A stretch of 64,000 nucleotides of DNA. Source: Poecilobothrus nobilitatus (lineage: Eukaryota > Arthropoda > Insecta > Diptera > Dolichopodidae). Below are positions 44,674 to 57,215 of this stretch, in pieces (within the stretch, counting starts at the first letter, position 1; the number at the start of each line of letters is the position of its first letter). The position numbers and the translations under genes are program-made. Below the pieces are notes generated by a model. That model was not told where the DNA came from. It ran no database searches and saw only the letters and a list, made by a program, of their open reading frames with translations. The DNA is taken from assembly GCA_947095535.1 (NCBI GenBank), contig OX352773.1, positions 266,406,515-266,470,514 of the forward strand. The letters are read 5' to 3'.

Positions 44674-45383
44674 AAGGCAGATTTGCATAGAAAAGTTATC
44701 GGCGATTTATCGTTGTTAAAGAAAGAGCAAAATATAGTACACTATTAATAAGAAAGAGGGCGAAAAAATATTACGGTATTCAGCACTTTTCTGACAAGAT
44801 TTTGACAGCTAAAGTAACCTATTTCTATGTTTATATTTTTCAATACACAATATTGAAATTTTATTTGGAATTTAACATAGTAAATAGTTATTTTATTAAT
44901 ATAATAATTAAATATTATCAATAATTACTATTCTTAAAAATTCAAACTTTATGACAAAACACAAAACTTTTACTTTTTAAATAAAAGTAAAAGTAAAAGT
45001 TTTGTGTTTTAACTTTTACAAACCGCCCAAATTGTAAAAAATAAAAATGTAAACAATATTACAATATTTACTTTTTTTTTAGTTTGATACTTCGAAATTG
45101 AAGTGTCAACTTTCAATAAAAAATTTATACAGATTTTTTTATGTGACATTCATGTGGATTAGTTTATTCAGAAAAATCGCCGATAAAATTCAACAAAAAA
45201 TTCAACTCTAAACAATTTACGTGCGGTTTTGCTGAATTTTATATGGCCGATATTTCGGAATATAAAAATATCGCTGGACGATTTTTTTATAGAGTTTTCT
45301 CTTGTAAACAGATCTAATTTTTGTATCTGATATCTACCCTCTAACAGTTTCGTGGATAAATCGCTGTAATGAAAATTAGCCTT
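44674..45383. mobile_element. TIR element T5, better copy, with central hairpin
   Basis: A 710-bp element with related ends: left AAGGCAGATTTGCATAGA...CGGCGATTTATC, right read inward AAGGCTAATTTTCATTACAGCGATTTATCC. Near the centre is a perfect 22-bp inverted repeat (44956-44977 with 44989-45010, loop 11). A 101-residue minus-strand frame overlapping the right end has no protein relatives that I recognise. Confidence 0.55.
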
Positions 45384-48300
45384 AATGGTGCAAATGCAAA
45401 CTGTTGGTGGGAATGGAAAAAGTATGCATTTCCAACAAAAAAGTTTGCACTGTTGCGGAATCCGGCCCAACATAATAAAATAACAAGTACATTTTTATAC
45501 ATTTTTACCGTTTGATTAAAAAATAAAAGTCAAAATTATTTTTTCATTGTAATTATATTCATCTATTTTTATTTTTGCAAAATTATTTTTAGTTATTTAT
45601 TTTTAATTTTAAAATTTCATCCAAAGTAGTGAAAATAAAATATGTTAGTTTATTCAAATCATGTTTTTCAGTACTAAGCGCGAAGATGTACGGACTACAG
45701 GTTGTTATTTTATGTCATCTAAATTATGTACATTATATTGAACATATTTTATTCATATTTTATATATGAATAGACAGCTACATAAGCTAACATAAGTTAG
45801 GGTTTAGAATGTCTTAACATTGATCTGTCTCGACCTCGCATAATAAGTTAAGACATAAATTATGTCTAATGTCTTGTCGAAGCCTTTAAAATTAATACAT
45901 ATACATATGTATTTTTAACATTTCATTTGACGTATAAACATCTCAAAAGTGAAATGACTTGACTAATGACTACATTACTTAAATTGGTAAATAAAAATTA
46001 AAACTGAAACAAAACAAAACATTTACATAGCTTCTCTCTATTATTTTATCTAATATTTAATAATACGACGAATGCGGAATGAAAATAATTTTGTGGTGTT
46101 GTAATGTCAAGTCAATGCATTATAAATTTAATTTGATATGTAGTTTTAGTAACTTAGTAAGACAATTGCTGTAGTACAATACAATTTAACTACAATAATA
46201 AAGCTGCAATGCAATATTAAATATATAAACTAAAAAGAGAACTGTTCTCTACTTTTTCATTCAATTTATTTTATATTATTTTACAAAACCTGTACTACAG
46301 TAGTAGTAAATAGTTTGTTGACAGGTTGGTTGTGTTACAAGGTGAATGTTGATTTGATCGGTATTAATGAATTATAAGTGGTGCTTGTTTTCTTAAAATT
46401 AGTTTTCATCCTTTTTACAATTTTTCATGTTTATCGGAACTAAATTTTTCGATATTATATATTAGTATAAGTATATATATATATGTACATATTTTAGAAC
46501 TAACATATATGTATATTTGATTATATTAAGAAAGATATTCCGTTAAATTTACGTCACAATTTACATAAGAATTTTTTTCTAATTTTTGCAATAAACTTAA
46601 CAAAACCAAAATAAAAGTTTAATTAATTTATATAAGTTAGTTATTTGAACTTGAAATTATTAAATTTATTCAGAACAAAACAGGTCAGTAATGACAAATT
46701 ATTAGAAAAAAAATAAGTACATAAAAAAATAAAATTAAATTAAGGTTATACTCGCATAAACCGAACCAACCTCAGATAAAAATTTACAGTTAAAATATGT
46801 ACACAAAATTTATAGAATAGAAAATTATATACATATTATATACAAAAAATATATTATAATTTGTCACCTACATATTACATATTATATTAATTATTAAAAT
46901 ATATTACAATATACATATATACATACTTATATTGTACAAAATTAAAAAGGAAACATCTCGCAAATGAAAAACCAAACATAAAAATATGTATTTATGTACA
47001 TACTTAAAATATATCCAATATATAATCATGTTTATATGACAAAATATAATATAATATTTATAGCACATGTGTTATATATCACCATAATATATATGGTATA
47101 GGAAGTGCAAGTTATACAAACGTATAACAAATTCTTTTTAATCATTGTGTATAATATATTCGTGTGAGCAGTGAGCACTTGTTGGTTGGCTTTACACATT
47201 CATCATTTTTATAGATTTTATTTACAAGTTACAACATTAAAGAATAAAAATAGTTAGAGGAAATAAAAAAAAAATCACGTGTTGTAAGTACATTCATTCA
47301 ATTATAATATATGTATTAGCTAAATTAGTACAATTCTATTGTAATTTAAATATGTATACATATATGATATATTTTATTCAATTAAAATTAATTGTATTTA
47401 ATGTTTTTTTTTATAAATAAAATATAAACAACGGTATACATATGCATACATAAGTAGAAATATGTGTAGTGTATACTGTATATGGATTATATGAATACAA
47501 TTTTATTTTTATTTTATTTTTCATTTCATTTTTTTTAACAGTTGAAAAAACTGTATATTATGTTATAAAGTTGATAAAGAAATTGTCTACCGTTATTAAT
47601 TAAAAATAATATTATACGCATACCTAAATCCATACATTTATATAGATATATGTATATAATATGTATTTTTATGAAAAACAAAAATAATGGAAAATAATAT
47701 AATATAATAAATAATATAAGTATTTTAAATGAAAGTGCATTGAATATATAATATACCTATGTATGTACATATTATATTTTTTTCACATTTAAATCAACAA
47801 TTTAAAAAAAATAATAATTTTTTGATAACTGATTTTTTGGAACAGTTTTTGTTTTTCTTTATCAAAATTATCAAAACAAATTTTAATAAAACGGATTTTA
47901 TTGCTTTTTGAAATCCTTTCATGCAAAATAATATTTTTTTTTATATTGCAAAAATGTAAGAATACATCATACAATATATAGATATGTAGATACCTATCAA
48001 ATTTGTTTTTGTATTATATTATATGTACCTAAATGCAGTTACATTTTTATTATTTAATTTTGCCGGTACCATGTAAAATATCAAAATTACATAAACTAGA
48101 AAAAAAATTTTTTTTCTATATGTAATGCAATTTTTCTAATATGTATGTAAAATACATATGTAGGTAGATTGAAGTTTTCTATTTCACTAATATCACTAAT
48201 CTTATTGTATAAACAGTTATTTTTAAAAAGGTATATTTATTCAAATTTTAATTTAATTAGTTTGTATAAATATTATTAAAATTTTAGAAAAAAAAAATTT

Positions 48301-49245
48301 TTCTGATTTTTTTTATAGTTAATTGTTGTGACAAAATGACAAAAAAAAAAAAAAAACAGTAAATTATAGGTACTATTGAATTCAAACTTATCTACATTCA
48401 TATTGTTTAAAGAATTTTATTAATTACATACACACATATATGTACATATGTACTTACAATAAATAATTAGTTAGTGCAAGATTTACCTTAAATAATTTTA
48501 CATTTTCAATAAATCTTAAAATATTAAGTAACTATTTATTTTTTTATTTACATATATTTAAGGTCATGCATTTATTTCGAAATATAAAATACTTTTTTAT
48601 AATAAATTTTATAAAAATAATAGGTACTTATTCCTGGCTAATTTTGTCATCGGCTTCTCTAAGCAACACGTATTATATTTGAAAACTTCTTTAAACAAAT
48701 TTGAGTTTTCCTTATAAAACTTAAAATATACATAGGTACATAAATGGAGTTTTTTCATTTTTTTTGTATAAATTTTTTTATCTTTCAACTAAATTATGCA
48801 AAATAATTAAAGTTTTAATAAATTTTATTGCAGATAAAAATTTATTTGAATACACTTATATAAAATACATTTAGATTTAATTGGGCGTATAACGCTGAAC
48901 GCAGCGTCTAGGGAGTCGAATCTTTATTTGGGGAGTCCACGTTCGAAGCCTAGGAAAAGTGAAACATTTTTTTGTTGATTCAGCTACCATTCGTCATTTA
49001 GGTTCAAATTAATAACAAAACAATAATTAATAATATCTCAATAATAATAATATAACGACCTATTATATTAGAGCAATAATGTAATAATTATATTATATTA
49101 GAGCAATAGAGTATTTTTATAAAATAAAAAATGCTTCTTTTATTTTTTCCATTTTCAAACAAAATTTTTGAACAAAAAATCATGAAAATCCAAAAGACAT
49201 ATTCTTTAAGTTTTAGAAAACTGGGTTTCATTAATGTAATTCATT
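45384..49245. other. AT-rich gene-free stretch with TA-type microsatellites
   Basis: Nearly 3.9 kb with only very AT-rich sequence and frequent tatgtacatatgta-type words (46480, 46800-46950, 47350-47480, 47990-48000). A SINE-like segment at 48885-49080 is listed separately. No exon was found on either strand. Confidence 0.6.
48885..49080 (+). repeat. Possible tRNA-derived SINE
   Basis: A GC-richer head with B-box-like acgttcgaagcct (about 48938-48951) and a weak A-box-like gctgaacgcagcg is followed by ttcagctaccattcgtcatt and an (AATAAT)n-rich tail. A single copy in this window, so the family cannot be tested here. Confidence 0.4.
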
Positions 49246-49890
49246 CATAGATATATTACCCCTAGATGGGCAATAAAGAAAATATTTTGCCGTTAATTTT
49301 GAGAAACAGCTGGAGTGCTGAAGGGTTTAGTTAACACTATTATGAGTTGTGACAGATAAAAGTCGTTTCGAAATGCCGGAATAGAGTAAAATAAACTCTT
49401 ACGTCATAAATATCGTTTCGAAACACTAGAATTGAGTTAATATAGTTAATTTTTTTAAATCCTAATTTTTACTCGCGAGTGAGAATTAAGGAGTGTTAAG
49501 TGTCAAAGTCTTATGAAGTGTCATTACTGATTTTTTATTTAAAATTTTAACATTATAAACTTACATATTAAAATAATTGTAAGCGAAATCGTTCAACTGA
49601 ACTTATAATACTTCTTAAAATTAATTTTTTTTTTCTTGAAAAACTCCATTATTTGTTTAAAATAAATAAATGTTCCAATCTAATTTTGAGAGTTTAAATT
49701 CATATTTAACTCTAGTCGTTTCGAAATACTCGGAGTAAGGAACGAACTCCTAAGTGAATCATGTTTTATACATTGCTTTAGTTTCCTCAGAAATAATTTT
49801 CTAAAAGCTGAAATAGTTTCATTTCTAATTTTTTTTAAGAATTCTATCACTTCTTTTGTTACTTTACCAGTAGTTAAAATTTTAAATAAT
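49246..49890 (+). repeat. Repeat family Y interrupted by T6
   Basis: The two halves 49246-49311 and 49751-49890 are collinear with the continuous copy at 61860-62045 (acccctagatgggcaataaag ... gagaaacagct || taagtgaatcatg ... ctgaaatagtttcatttc). Confidence 0.65.
49312..49750. mobile_element. TIR element T6, copy 2, inserted in family Y
   Basis: A 439-bp element running from GGAGTGCTGAAGGG to GGAACGAACTCC. Its body is collinear with 43658-44106 (for example gataaaagtcgtttcgaaat, then taaatatcgtttcgaaacac). Both boundaries are set independently by the uninterrupted family Y sequence at 61935. The duplicated target, if any, is at most one or two bases. Confidence 0.7.
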
Positions 49891-49934
49891 CTTAATTAAA
49901 TTAAATTTTAATTTTAAAAACAAAATATATATAT

Positions 49935-50015
49935 ATTTTTTTTTAGGCATTTTTCTGTCACATGTGAACATGAAATTACGCAGCCTTTCCTTTTTAGGCG
50001 TGGCTGTAAAACAAA
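49935..50015 (-). repeat. SINE family S, 3' fragment
   Basis: Minus-strand fragment: ccacgcctaaaaaggaaagg, then ctgcgtaatttcatg and gaaaaatgcc with an A-rich tail. It matches the 3' parts of the copies at 35736 and 54480. Confidence 0.65.
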
Positions 50016-50039
50016 ATATATATATTATTAAGTAACCTA

Positions 50040-50260
50040 AAAACTTAAAATCTCTGAATGAAACTGGTTATGTGAAACTGCTTGACATTATTTTAATAAA
50101 TATAAACAGCTAAGTGACCGAAAGCATACATACATACATATTATAAAATATGTATTTTTACAAATCCATATGTATTTTTTGACTGAACACCTTAAGATAG
50201 GAAAACACATAAGAAGAAAAGAAACGACTATACCTAACTTCCCATCTATTAGTAACTTTA
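50040..50260. repeat. Repeat family Z, with empty T4 site
   Basis: Collinear with the sequences flanking T4 (41940-42049 and 42480-42560): 'actgcttgacattattttaat..', then gaacaccttaagataggaaaacac (TTAA at 50192-50195) and gaaacgactatacc. The site is uninterrupted here. Confidence 0.6.
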
Positions 50261-50479
50261 ATTTTTAAATCTTGCTTTTAAAAATTTCTTTGACATGTGT
50301 CAAAGTTCTAGTTATTTATAAATAGCATAAGTATATCAATTATAAACTCATAAAATTTTTATTTATAAGTAAATCGTGATATATTTTAACTTTGTCATAT
50401 TGAAAAAAATATGCAATATAAAAGTTCTGTTATATTCATTTCAATATACCTCTTCTATATCTATGAATAAAGCTCTTCC

Positions 50480-50645
50480 CAACTTTAGGCGCTGCAGCTT
50501 CGTTAGAAATTAATTATAGTTAAACATATTAGTTGTTTTATCTCAAATAATGGTGAAGTTTTGTAAACAGTAGACGAACGATTGGATAGAAAGAAACTAT
50601 AATTAAATAAGTATTCATATTTAAAAAAAAATTTTTTTAAAGAGA
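50480..50645 (+). repeat. Family H remnant
   Basis: An eroded 3' end: ttaggcgctgcagcttcgtt, then gaagttttgtaaacag with agacgaacgattggatag in place of the GACA tract, and a trailing A/T-rich end without a clear hairpin. Confidence 0.45.
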
Positions 50646-53329
50646 GGTTAATTAGTTTGTACCTTAAATTAGTTGTCTTTCATAATTTTTAAAAAAACGT
50701 TATAAAAAAAACAAATTTCATTAAAAACAATTTATTAAAAGATTATTTTACATTTATTTATTTATTTTTAATTATTCTTATTATCATACTTTATACATAA
50801 GATTATAACATAAATCAAATGAATCTCAATTTTTCAAGTTTTGGTTATAATTTTATATTTTGAGTAGAGGTAGAGCAGTTGAGGTATAAGACATTCATTC
50901 TGGTATGATGAAAATTATTTATTGTTATATTTATGCATGTATTTCAAAATTTGTTTGTTATTTATTAAAAATAGGATATTAGAAATAAATTATGCTAAGA
51001 AATAAATACCTATTGTTTTTATTAATTGATAAAATAAAAGTGCAAAATAACCTTTCTATAACAATACCGTTGTTCAGCTTTTAAACGGTAAATGTAGAAA
51101 CTATTCTATCAATAAATAATTATGTTTTTTTATTTTATGCAGTAAACAGTAATATTTCTGATAATATGTATTTGTTTGCCATTTTCCAGCAACCTATAAT
51201 TTTTTTCAATTTTTTCAATTACATTTTAAGTAAAACTGCTCATGCTCTTCCAAAGTAGCTATTGTTTTTTTTACCCTAACAAAATTATAGCGTAAATTAC
51301 TTATACATATATATACTTAGAAAAAAAAATTGCAAAATATTTCTTATTTTTTATGGTTCTGGTGGTTCCAAAATGTTTACAATAAATACTTAAATTATAC
51401 ATATATATTATATATATATTATATATGTGTATAATATAATTATTTAGTTTTTGTTTCATTTTAAGGGATTTAAAATGAATTTAAATCAATTAGCTGTTCA
51501 AAAGAATAAAACCGATCCATGAAATTTTAAAATTATTATTTTAGTAAGTATGGAAATTATCTTAAATATTAGAACTAAATTTGTTTGTAAAAACATTTTT
51601 AACCAATCATAATTTCTAAATTTATACTAAGCACTATCATTTTCCTTAGCACTTGATAACTCTTCAAAAGATTCCAAATTGATTAAAAATATTATTTCTG
51701 ATATACATCAATACACCATACAAACCAAAATACTCATACTTACCACGTTTTTTAGCGCCTACTAAACCACTGTTTTGAACCAGTATTTTTAATTTTCTGT
51801 TCTTCATAATTTCTTCTTGAATTACTTTTAAGAACTTAAAAAGTTTCCTTGCTTATAGTACTAAGTCGATCTAAAATTTCGTGACCAGCTTCAATGTCCG
51901 AGCTTGTTCTAGTTGCCCTTTTAAATAATGAAAAATATTTTTTTCGCTTTTGTTATTAATATAACGGATATCGGTATCATCACATTTTTTATCCATTCCT
52001 GTTCACAATGCTTTCGTAATATTAGTCCTTAAAATTAAATTTATTTATTTGCTGTTGCCGACTCCATACAATAATCTGGTAATAAAATCTGGTAAAATAC
52101 AATAATCTGGTTTATGTAAAATATTTTTTAGCGTTTTTCTCTCAAAATCAATGATAAAAATATTAGCTCCTAGTTTGAAAATGTTTCAGAGACCGTACAA
52201 AAATACTATTGGTTAACTTTTGCATATTTCGTTTAATTTTGTTGTATTCCAAATATTTTAATGCGTCCTGATTTTTAAATCAAATGAACAAAATAATTTG
52301 TAAAATTTGCTTACCTGGCACGAAAAGTTGCACGTCGAAAAATACTTTTTCTTATTATTTGAAAATGTCATGAAAGTTTTATTTTTTATTTTGGTTCCCC
52401 AGCAGAAACAATTTGTATTTGTTTAAATGCCCCACGATTCACGAATAACATTCAAATACTTAGTTCAAATCACCCAAAATCTATTCTGCAGTAATATAAT
52501 TTTGTTTCGTTTCATTAGTACATTTTATGACACATGTATTTCCTTATATTTAGCTTCCACGTTTTTTTGATTATAATAGTTTTTTAGGTATGTATTTTAG
52601 CTTAAAACAAACAGCTTCGCCAACAGGTTGATTTTTGCGGAACATTTTTTTCCGTAGCATACAAATAAGTTTTTTTACTTGCGTTTTTATTTGAATTTTA
52701 TATATGTACCTAATTGTTTTTCGCTGAACAGATATATAGCATATAATAGTAGATGATACTATTATACATTTTTATTCAATAACAAATTCAAATACTAAAT
52801 TTTCTATTATTACTATATTGAATTATTCTAAAATAAATTGAATAAGATTATTATAATAACACACGTTATAAATTATTAGGATAGATTATATATGTACCTA
52901 TTATTTATTAAGTAAATAATGGGGAGAGATTTCAAAGTTGTTTAGCTAGCCCAGACTATTTAAAAAGTTTTGTTATTGAAATATGTAAATAAAAAAAGTA
53001 ATTAGCAGTAATTTTGTAATTATGGTTATTTAATAAGGATTATAAGGTTTTTGCAGAGTATATATATGTATATATATGTATATATATGTGTATATATATG
53101 TAATTATTATATTATCTAATTTACATGCGAGATTTTAAATTGTTCAATTAAAATAAGTTTAAGTTTTTCTCTAAAGTAGAACGAAGCTCGCGGACTTGAA
53201 TGCCATTTTATATAAGCTTTTTTCAGAAAGTATACAACTAAGAATTTTTCTATGTGTATTATTTTATAATGAAAAATTGCTTAAAAATTAGGAACAAAAT
53301 AATCCAAAAATATATATGGAAATAACTCA
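50646..53329. other. AT-rich stretch, one weak exon candidate
   Basis: Mostly AT-rich sequence with TA microsatellites (51380-51440, 53055-53100). On the minus strand around 51744-51850 a short open stretch (EEIMKNRKLKILVQNSGLVG, then AKKRG) leads into a consensus donor, GTAAGTATG. The neighbouring 51850-52010 contains broken coding-like text. No protein family was recognised, so no gene is called. Confidence 0.4.
53057..53100. repeat. (TATATATGTA)n microsatellite
   Basis: About four tandem units of a 10-base word, with a single-base variant (gtgtatat) in the last. Confidence 0.8.
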
Positions 53330-53640
53330 GTGGTTTTGTTGAAACTAGATTTTTGTGAAAAAATATCAAGTTACATATTAACAACTTCAATCAAATTTGG
53401 TTGTGCTAGAGCAGCCAGTTCTGACAACTTGCATATGTTCACATTTAATTAACATAGTCATCTGAAATTTTGTAAAAGATGATCAAGTTTTGTGGCAATA
53501 ATTTTTCTATAATGTGGTTGGTTTGGGGCAACAGATCCAACCACATTCTTGGGACATACAATTCCAAAATTTAAATAAATATATCTCGGTACTTAATTAA
53601 GTAAAACATCTGAAAATGACAACTTTTATGGAAACAGCAT
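53330..53640 (-). repeat. Dispersed repeat family R, minus-strand copy
   Basis: Reverse-complement match to 905-1080: tttccataaaagttg, agatgttttacttaattaag, and aaacttgatcatcttttaca followed by aaatttcaga. This is the only copy of family R found in the right arm. Confidence 0.65.
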
Positions 53641-54056
53641 ATATTATGTCGTTTTTCATAAACTTACGTATTTAAAAGTACATATATACGCAAAAAAGTA
53701 ATTAATGAATTTAATTTTATGAATTGTAATTATAAAATTATTATTAAAATTATAATAAAATTAATAAATCAAATAAAAATTTAATAAAATGCAATTAAAT
53801 TTGAATCCCAAGGCTAGAAGAACATGTTTCTATTAAAAAAATAAAATTATAGAAGATGAACAAAAAATATTAATTGTATTGGTTAAATTGGTTATTAAAA
53901 TTGGTTAAATTATATTGCGTAAATTATTAAAATTAGTTAATTAAGCATCCACATACATATGTAATTTTTATTCAATTACAAAACATTAAATTTTATGTTG
54001 ACATTCATGTCTGAACAATTTTTGGACAAATTCACGTATGGTAATTCTTAATACGA

Positions 54057-54172
54057 TTTTTTTTTTCTTCTAAGGTAGGTGGGAATCTTCCAAAAACACT
54101 AAGAATTTCCTTTTGGTTGTGTCAGATTCGTACTGACTAAACCCACTTCCCTATTTAGACAATATAATGGGA
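54057..54172 (-). repeat. SINE family B copy 1
   Basis: On the minus strand a tRNA-like head (aagtgggtttagtcagtacg, then aatctgac) is followed by ggaagattcccacctacctt and an A-run ending at 54057. It matches 60536-60650 in both head and tail. Confidence 0.55.
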
Positions 54173-54479
54173 TGAAATTATTACCCGCTAATGCAGTAAG
54201 AGTAGGGGTAGGAAATGTTTCCGCATCACATTGATTTGGAAGTGGGACTGTAAGGAAACAATTGAATCCGCCTATTATTACTATTTTGCTGTACAACACT
54301 ATAGCAGCTATTAATGTTGGTATTAGTATTACTTATTAATATCATTATTATTGTACTACTGAATCAGGGCCATCAGTCGTTTACAACGTGCAGGAGTATA
54401 TAACACCTTTTTGTATGATATAACCAAAGATAGCTCCACTTTAGCAGCTATTATTATTACTACTACTTATTCTTATTTT

Positions 54480-54672
54480 TTTTGTTTTTTAGTGCATTTC
54501 TCTGCGACATAAATGTGAACAGGAAATTACACAGCCTTTCCTTTTCAGACGTAGTTCTAAATATCGTAAGGGGGAATAACTCTTACGGGTGTGGGATTCG
54601 AACCGCACATTCCCTCGGTGTTTACAGCGTATTTTATTCACTCTTACCCACTAAGACCACCGAGGCCCCATT
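54480..54672 (-). repeat. SINE family S, full copy with tRNA-like head
   Basis: On the minus strand the head reads ggggcctcggtggtcttagt, then gggtaagagtg (A-box region), and cggttcgaatccc (perfect B-box) at tRNA spacing. The body cctgttcacatttatgtcgc and the A-rich tail at 54470-54490 follow. Truncated relatives are at 35736 and 49935. The 72-residue plus-strand frame here is an artefact of the SINE. Confidence 0.75.
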
Positions 54673-55515
54673 ACTATTATTATTACTATTAATTATGTGA
54701 TATACATTTTACTTGTATTAGGTTCACTTATATCGGATAATTCATTTTAAAAATTCATTGTAAATATATATACAAAAATGTATATTTTTGTTTTAACTTT
54801 ATTTAGTATTAATATTAGATGTAACTGTGTTGTTTTATACCAAATGATCTTGAATTGTTTATAGCACAATTAAAAAAAAAAAAAACTGTCATGTTTATAA
54901 AACAATAATTTAAAATCCTATATAATAAATTCAAAAGTAGATATAAAACATATTAATAGTTGTGCAATGAACACCTCCGAGAATATCTTTTTCGAAAATT
55001 TTCTATAAGTAATGCTAATTGCTAAATCATATTGTCAAACAAAATGATTGAGCGTTTTTTTTTATCTAAATTTTATTAGTCAAAGTACGCATAATTTAAA
55101 GCTATAATAAAAGCAAACTTATTGAAACAATTAAAAGTTTTTTTTGTGTTTACATAATTTGCTATAGTTTTTATATACTATATATTACTATGGTTTGCTA
55201 TGGTTTTTATAGTACTATATTACTACAAGATTAATTAAAGTAATATGTAAACATAAAACTAAAATAAATATTATTTTATTATTGTCAGTTTATACAAATA
55301 AAAATAAAATTATATAAATTAATAATAAACTCTTATTTCCCTTAACTTCATTGTATTACACTTCAACATATTTATATAATATCATTTTTTTTTTTTTATT
55401 TGAATTATAATAATTGTTTTCCTTGTCTATTAGTTACTTATTCTTAAATAATATTCATTTTAAATCTATTTAAAAGAAAGAAAAGAATTTTTTTTTTTTC
55501 TAATATTTATATTTG
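54673..55515. other. AT-rich spacer, possible 3' region of the 55.5-kb exon
   Basis: No gene seen. It contains minus-strand AATAAA words (for example near 55390) that could serve the candidate terminal exon at 55516. Confidence 0.45.
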
Positions 55516-55679
55516 TTAATCCGTTGCGTTATGAGAGCCAATAAACGGAATTTTGTCTAGATTGTCCAAAACTGATTGACCGATTGACTTCACACCTATA
55601 CAGAAACATTGTCCTATATGAAAGGAGTTCCCTCCATTAGTTTGATCCAGGTTCATAAACCCGTTCCACCATACCCTCG
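55516..55679 (-). CDS. Candidate last exon of an unrecognised gene
   Basis: On the minus strand, the acceptor tatattttttgcag is followed by 164 bases, open in one frame: RVWWNGFMNLDQTNGGNSFH, then IGQCFCIGVKSIGQSVLDNL and DKIPFIGSHNATD-stop. Base composition is strikingly GC-richer than the surrounding desert, and all three positions look codon-like. The exon begins two bases into a codon. The peptide is rich in Gly, Asn and aromatic residues with two nearby cysteines (C-F-C) and ends in a potential N-glycosylation sequon (N-A-T), which hints at a secreted or lumenal protein. I do not recognise the family. No upstream exon was found between 55680 and 64000, so the rest of the gene would lie beyond the window or in exons too short to see. 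Confidence 0.55.
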
Positions 55680-57070
55680 CTGCAAAAAATATAGTTGTAA
55701 AAATAGTCAAAAACAAAGTTTTGTTATTCTGTTAATCTATTCCGGTACATCGTTTAATAAAGATATTTTTTGCCGTTGTCCTATGTAAGTACTTTAGTCG
55801 TTTAACTTCGACTTTGTAAAAATATCGCTTCTTAGGAAAGTATCTAATGGATTAAATAATTTACAATAAATTAATTCGTTTCGCCAGAACGATCTGTCAA
55901 AAAATTTGTTGTAAGCTATTGTGTCTAATTTTAAAGAGCGATTTTTAAAAAAATTAAATAAACGGAAAATCATAGCATTCTAATAAATTTCTACAAAATT
56001 TTATAATATATGTTCATTTTATACATAATATCAATAAATTTATAATACATTTGTATTAGACTTTGCGCTTAGACTTAGACTTGTTATGACTTATTATTAC
56101 ATAATTCATACACAATTTAAGATAAATCAAACAATATTTTCCTTTTCAAAATTATAAAAATCTTAAGAATTTTTTTTTTCTAAATTTGATGCTGGGTAAC
56201 TCAGATTTAGTTAAACTATTAATATAATACGAATAAAAAATAATTCTTTCTCAATAGATTAAAATTTTTGAACAGTTATTTTTTGTACACCTAAAAATAT
56301 ACTTAAGTACATAATTTATACTATTAGCATATACTTACGTTTATGCATATACTTACGTACATTTTTAAAAATGTTAAATTAGATATAAAATAAATATTTT
56401 TTCAAAATTATAAATAAACTACTTACATACAATAGATATTGTAATATTGTAATTTATTGTTGAAGCACTTAATATACATATAGGTACTTATAGTACAATA
56501 AAAATATGTAGGGTTTTTTAAGTCATTTGTCAATAAAAATTTTACTTACTTACCTACTCAATATTAATTATAATGTTTATATTTTTAAAAACCTACAATT
56601 AACTATATTATTATATTATAGTAATTGAGTAATCGATCCCATTAAATATTTGTGGTTTTTTAAATGGATATTACGTATTGCTCTAAATAGCCTGGAAGAA
56701 ACTGTTTTAGAAGATATTTCAAAATTTACTTTTTCTTTGTTTACTTCCCACTCCTATTATAAGGAGCATAGAGCATCCACTAAGTCATTTATTATTCATT
56801 TTTGACTTTGCTTTCAGTGTTAAGCAATATAAAATTTAAAATTTTTTTTAAATAAGTTTAATTTTCGATAACATAAATATAATTTATTTGACAATAAGTT
56901 TTAATTTTTTTTAAAAATTTTTTTGATGGATAAAAGTACAAATCGGTTAAGAGCCAAATATATGTATCATATTGAATGTTGCTCTTGAGCGTATTCCTCT
57001 GTATATTAATATTTAAATTCATTTTTGAATTTTATTACATCTGAATTTATATTTGTTCTAAATAATTGTA
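55680..57070. other. AT-rich spacer
   Basis: No exon was recognised. It would be intronic if the exon at 55516 is real. Slightly less AT-rich patches at 55770-55930 and 56680-56820 give no sustained frame. Confidence 0.45.
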
Positions 57071-57215
57071 TATAGCATTTTTCGATTAAATGAAATAATT
57101 TTCAAATTAAACGAAACCTTTGTCCAATGAAACTAAACCTTTTTCAAAGTAAATGAAACTATTTTCAGGGTAAATGAAATTATTTTCAAACTATTGTGAA
57201 TCGAAAAATGCTATA
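57071..57215. mobile_element. Small inverted-repeat element with internal minisatellite
   Basis: A 145-bp unit bounded by a perfect 17-bp inverted repeat, TATAGCATTTTTCGATT at 57071-57087 and its complement at 57199-57215. Between the arms are about five degenerate copies of an 18-22-base unit, aaatgaaactattttcag, in direct orientation. Confidence 0.7.

Noticed and set aside
45168..45473. 101-residue minus-strand open frame
   Set aside because: Lies across the end of the T5 element; Cys/Phe-rich, with no family resemblance and no splice context.
55680..55716. Extension of the 55.5-kb frame upstream to an ATG-like start
   Set aside because: The extra residues fall in the polypyrimidine tract before a clear acceptor, so they are intronic.
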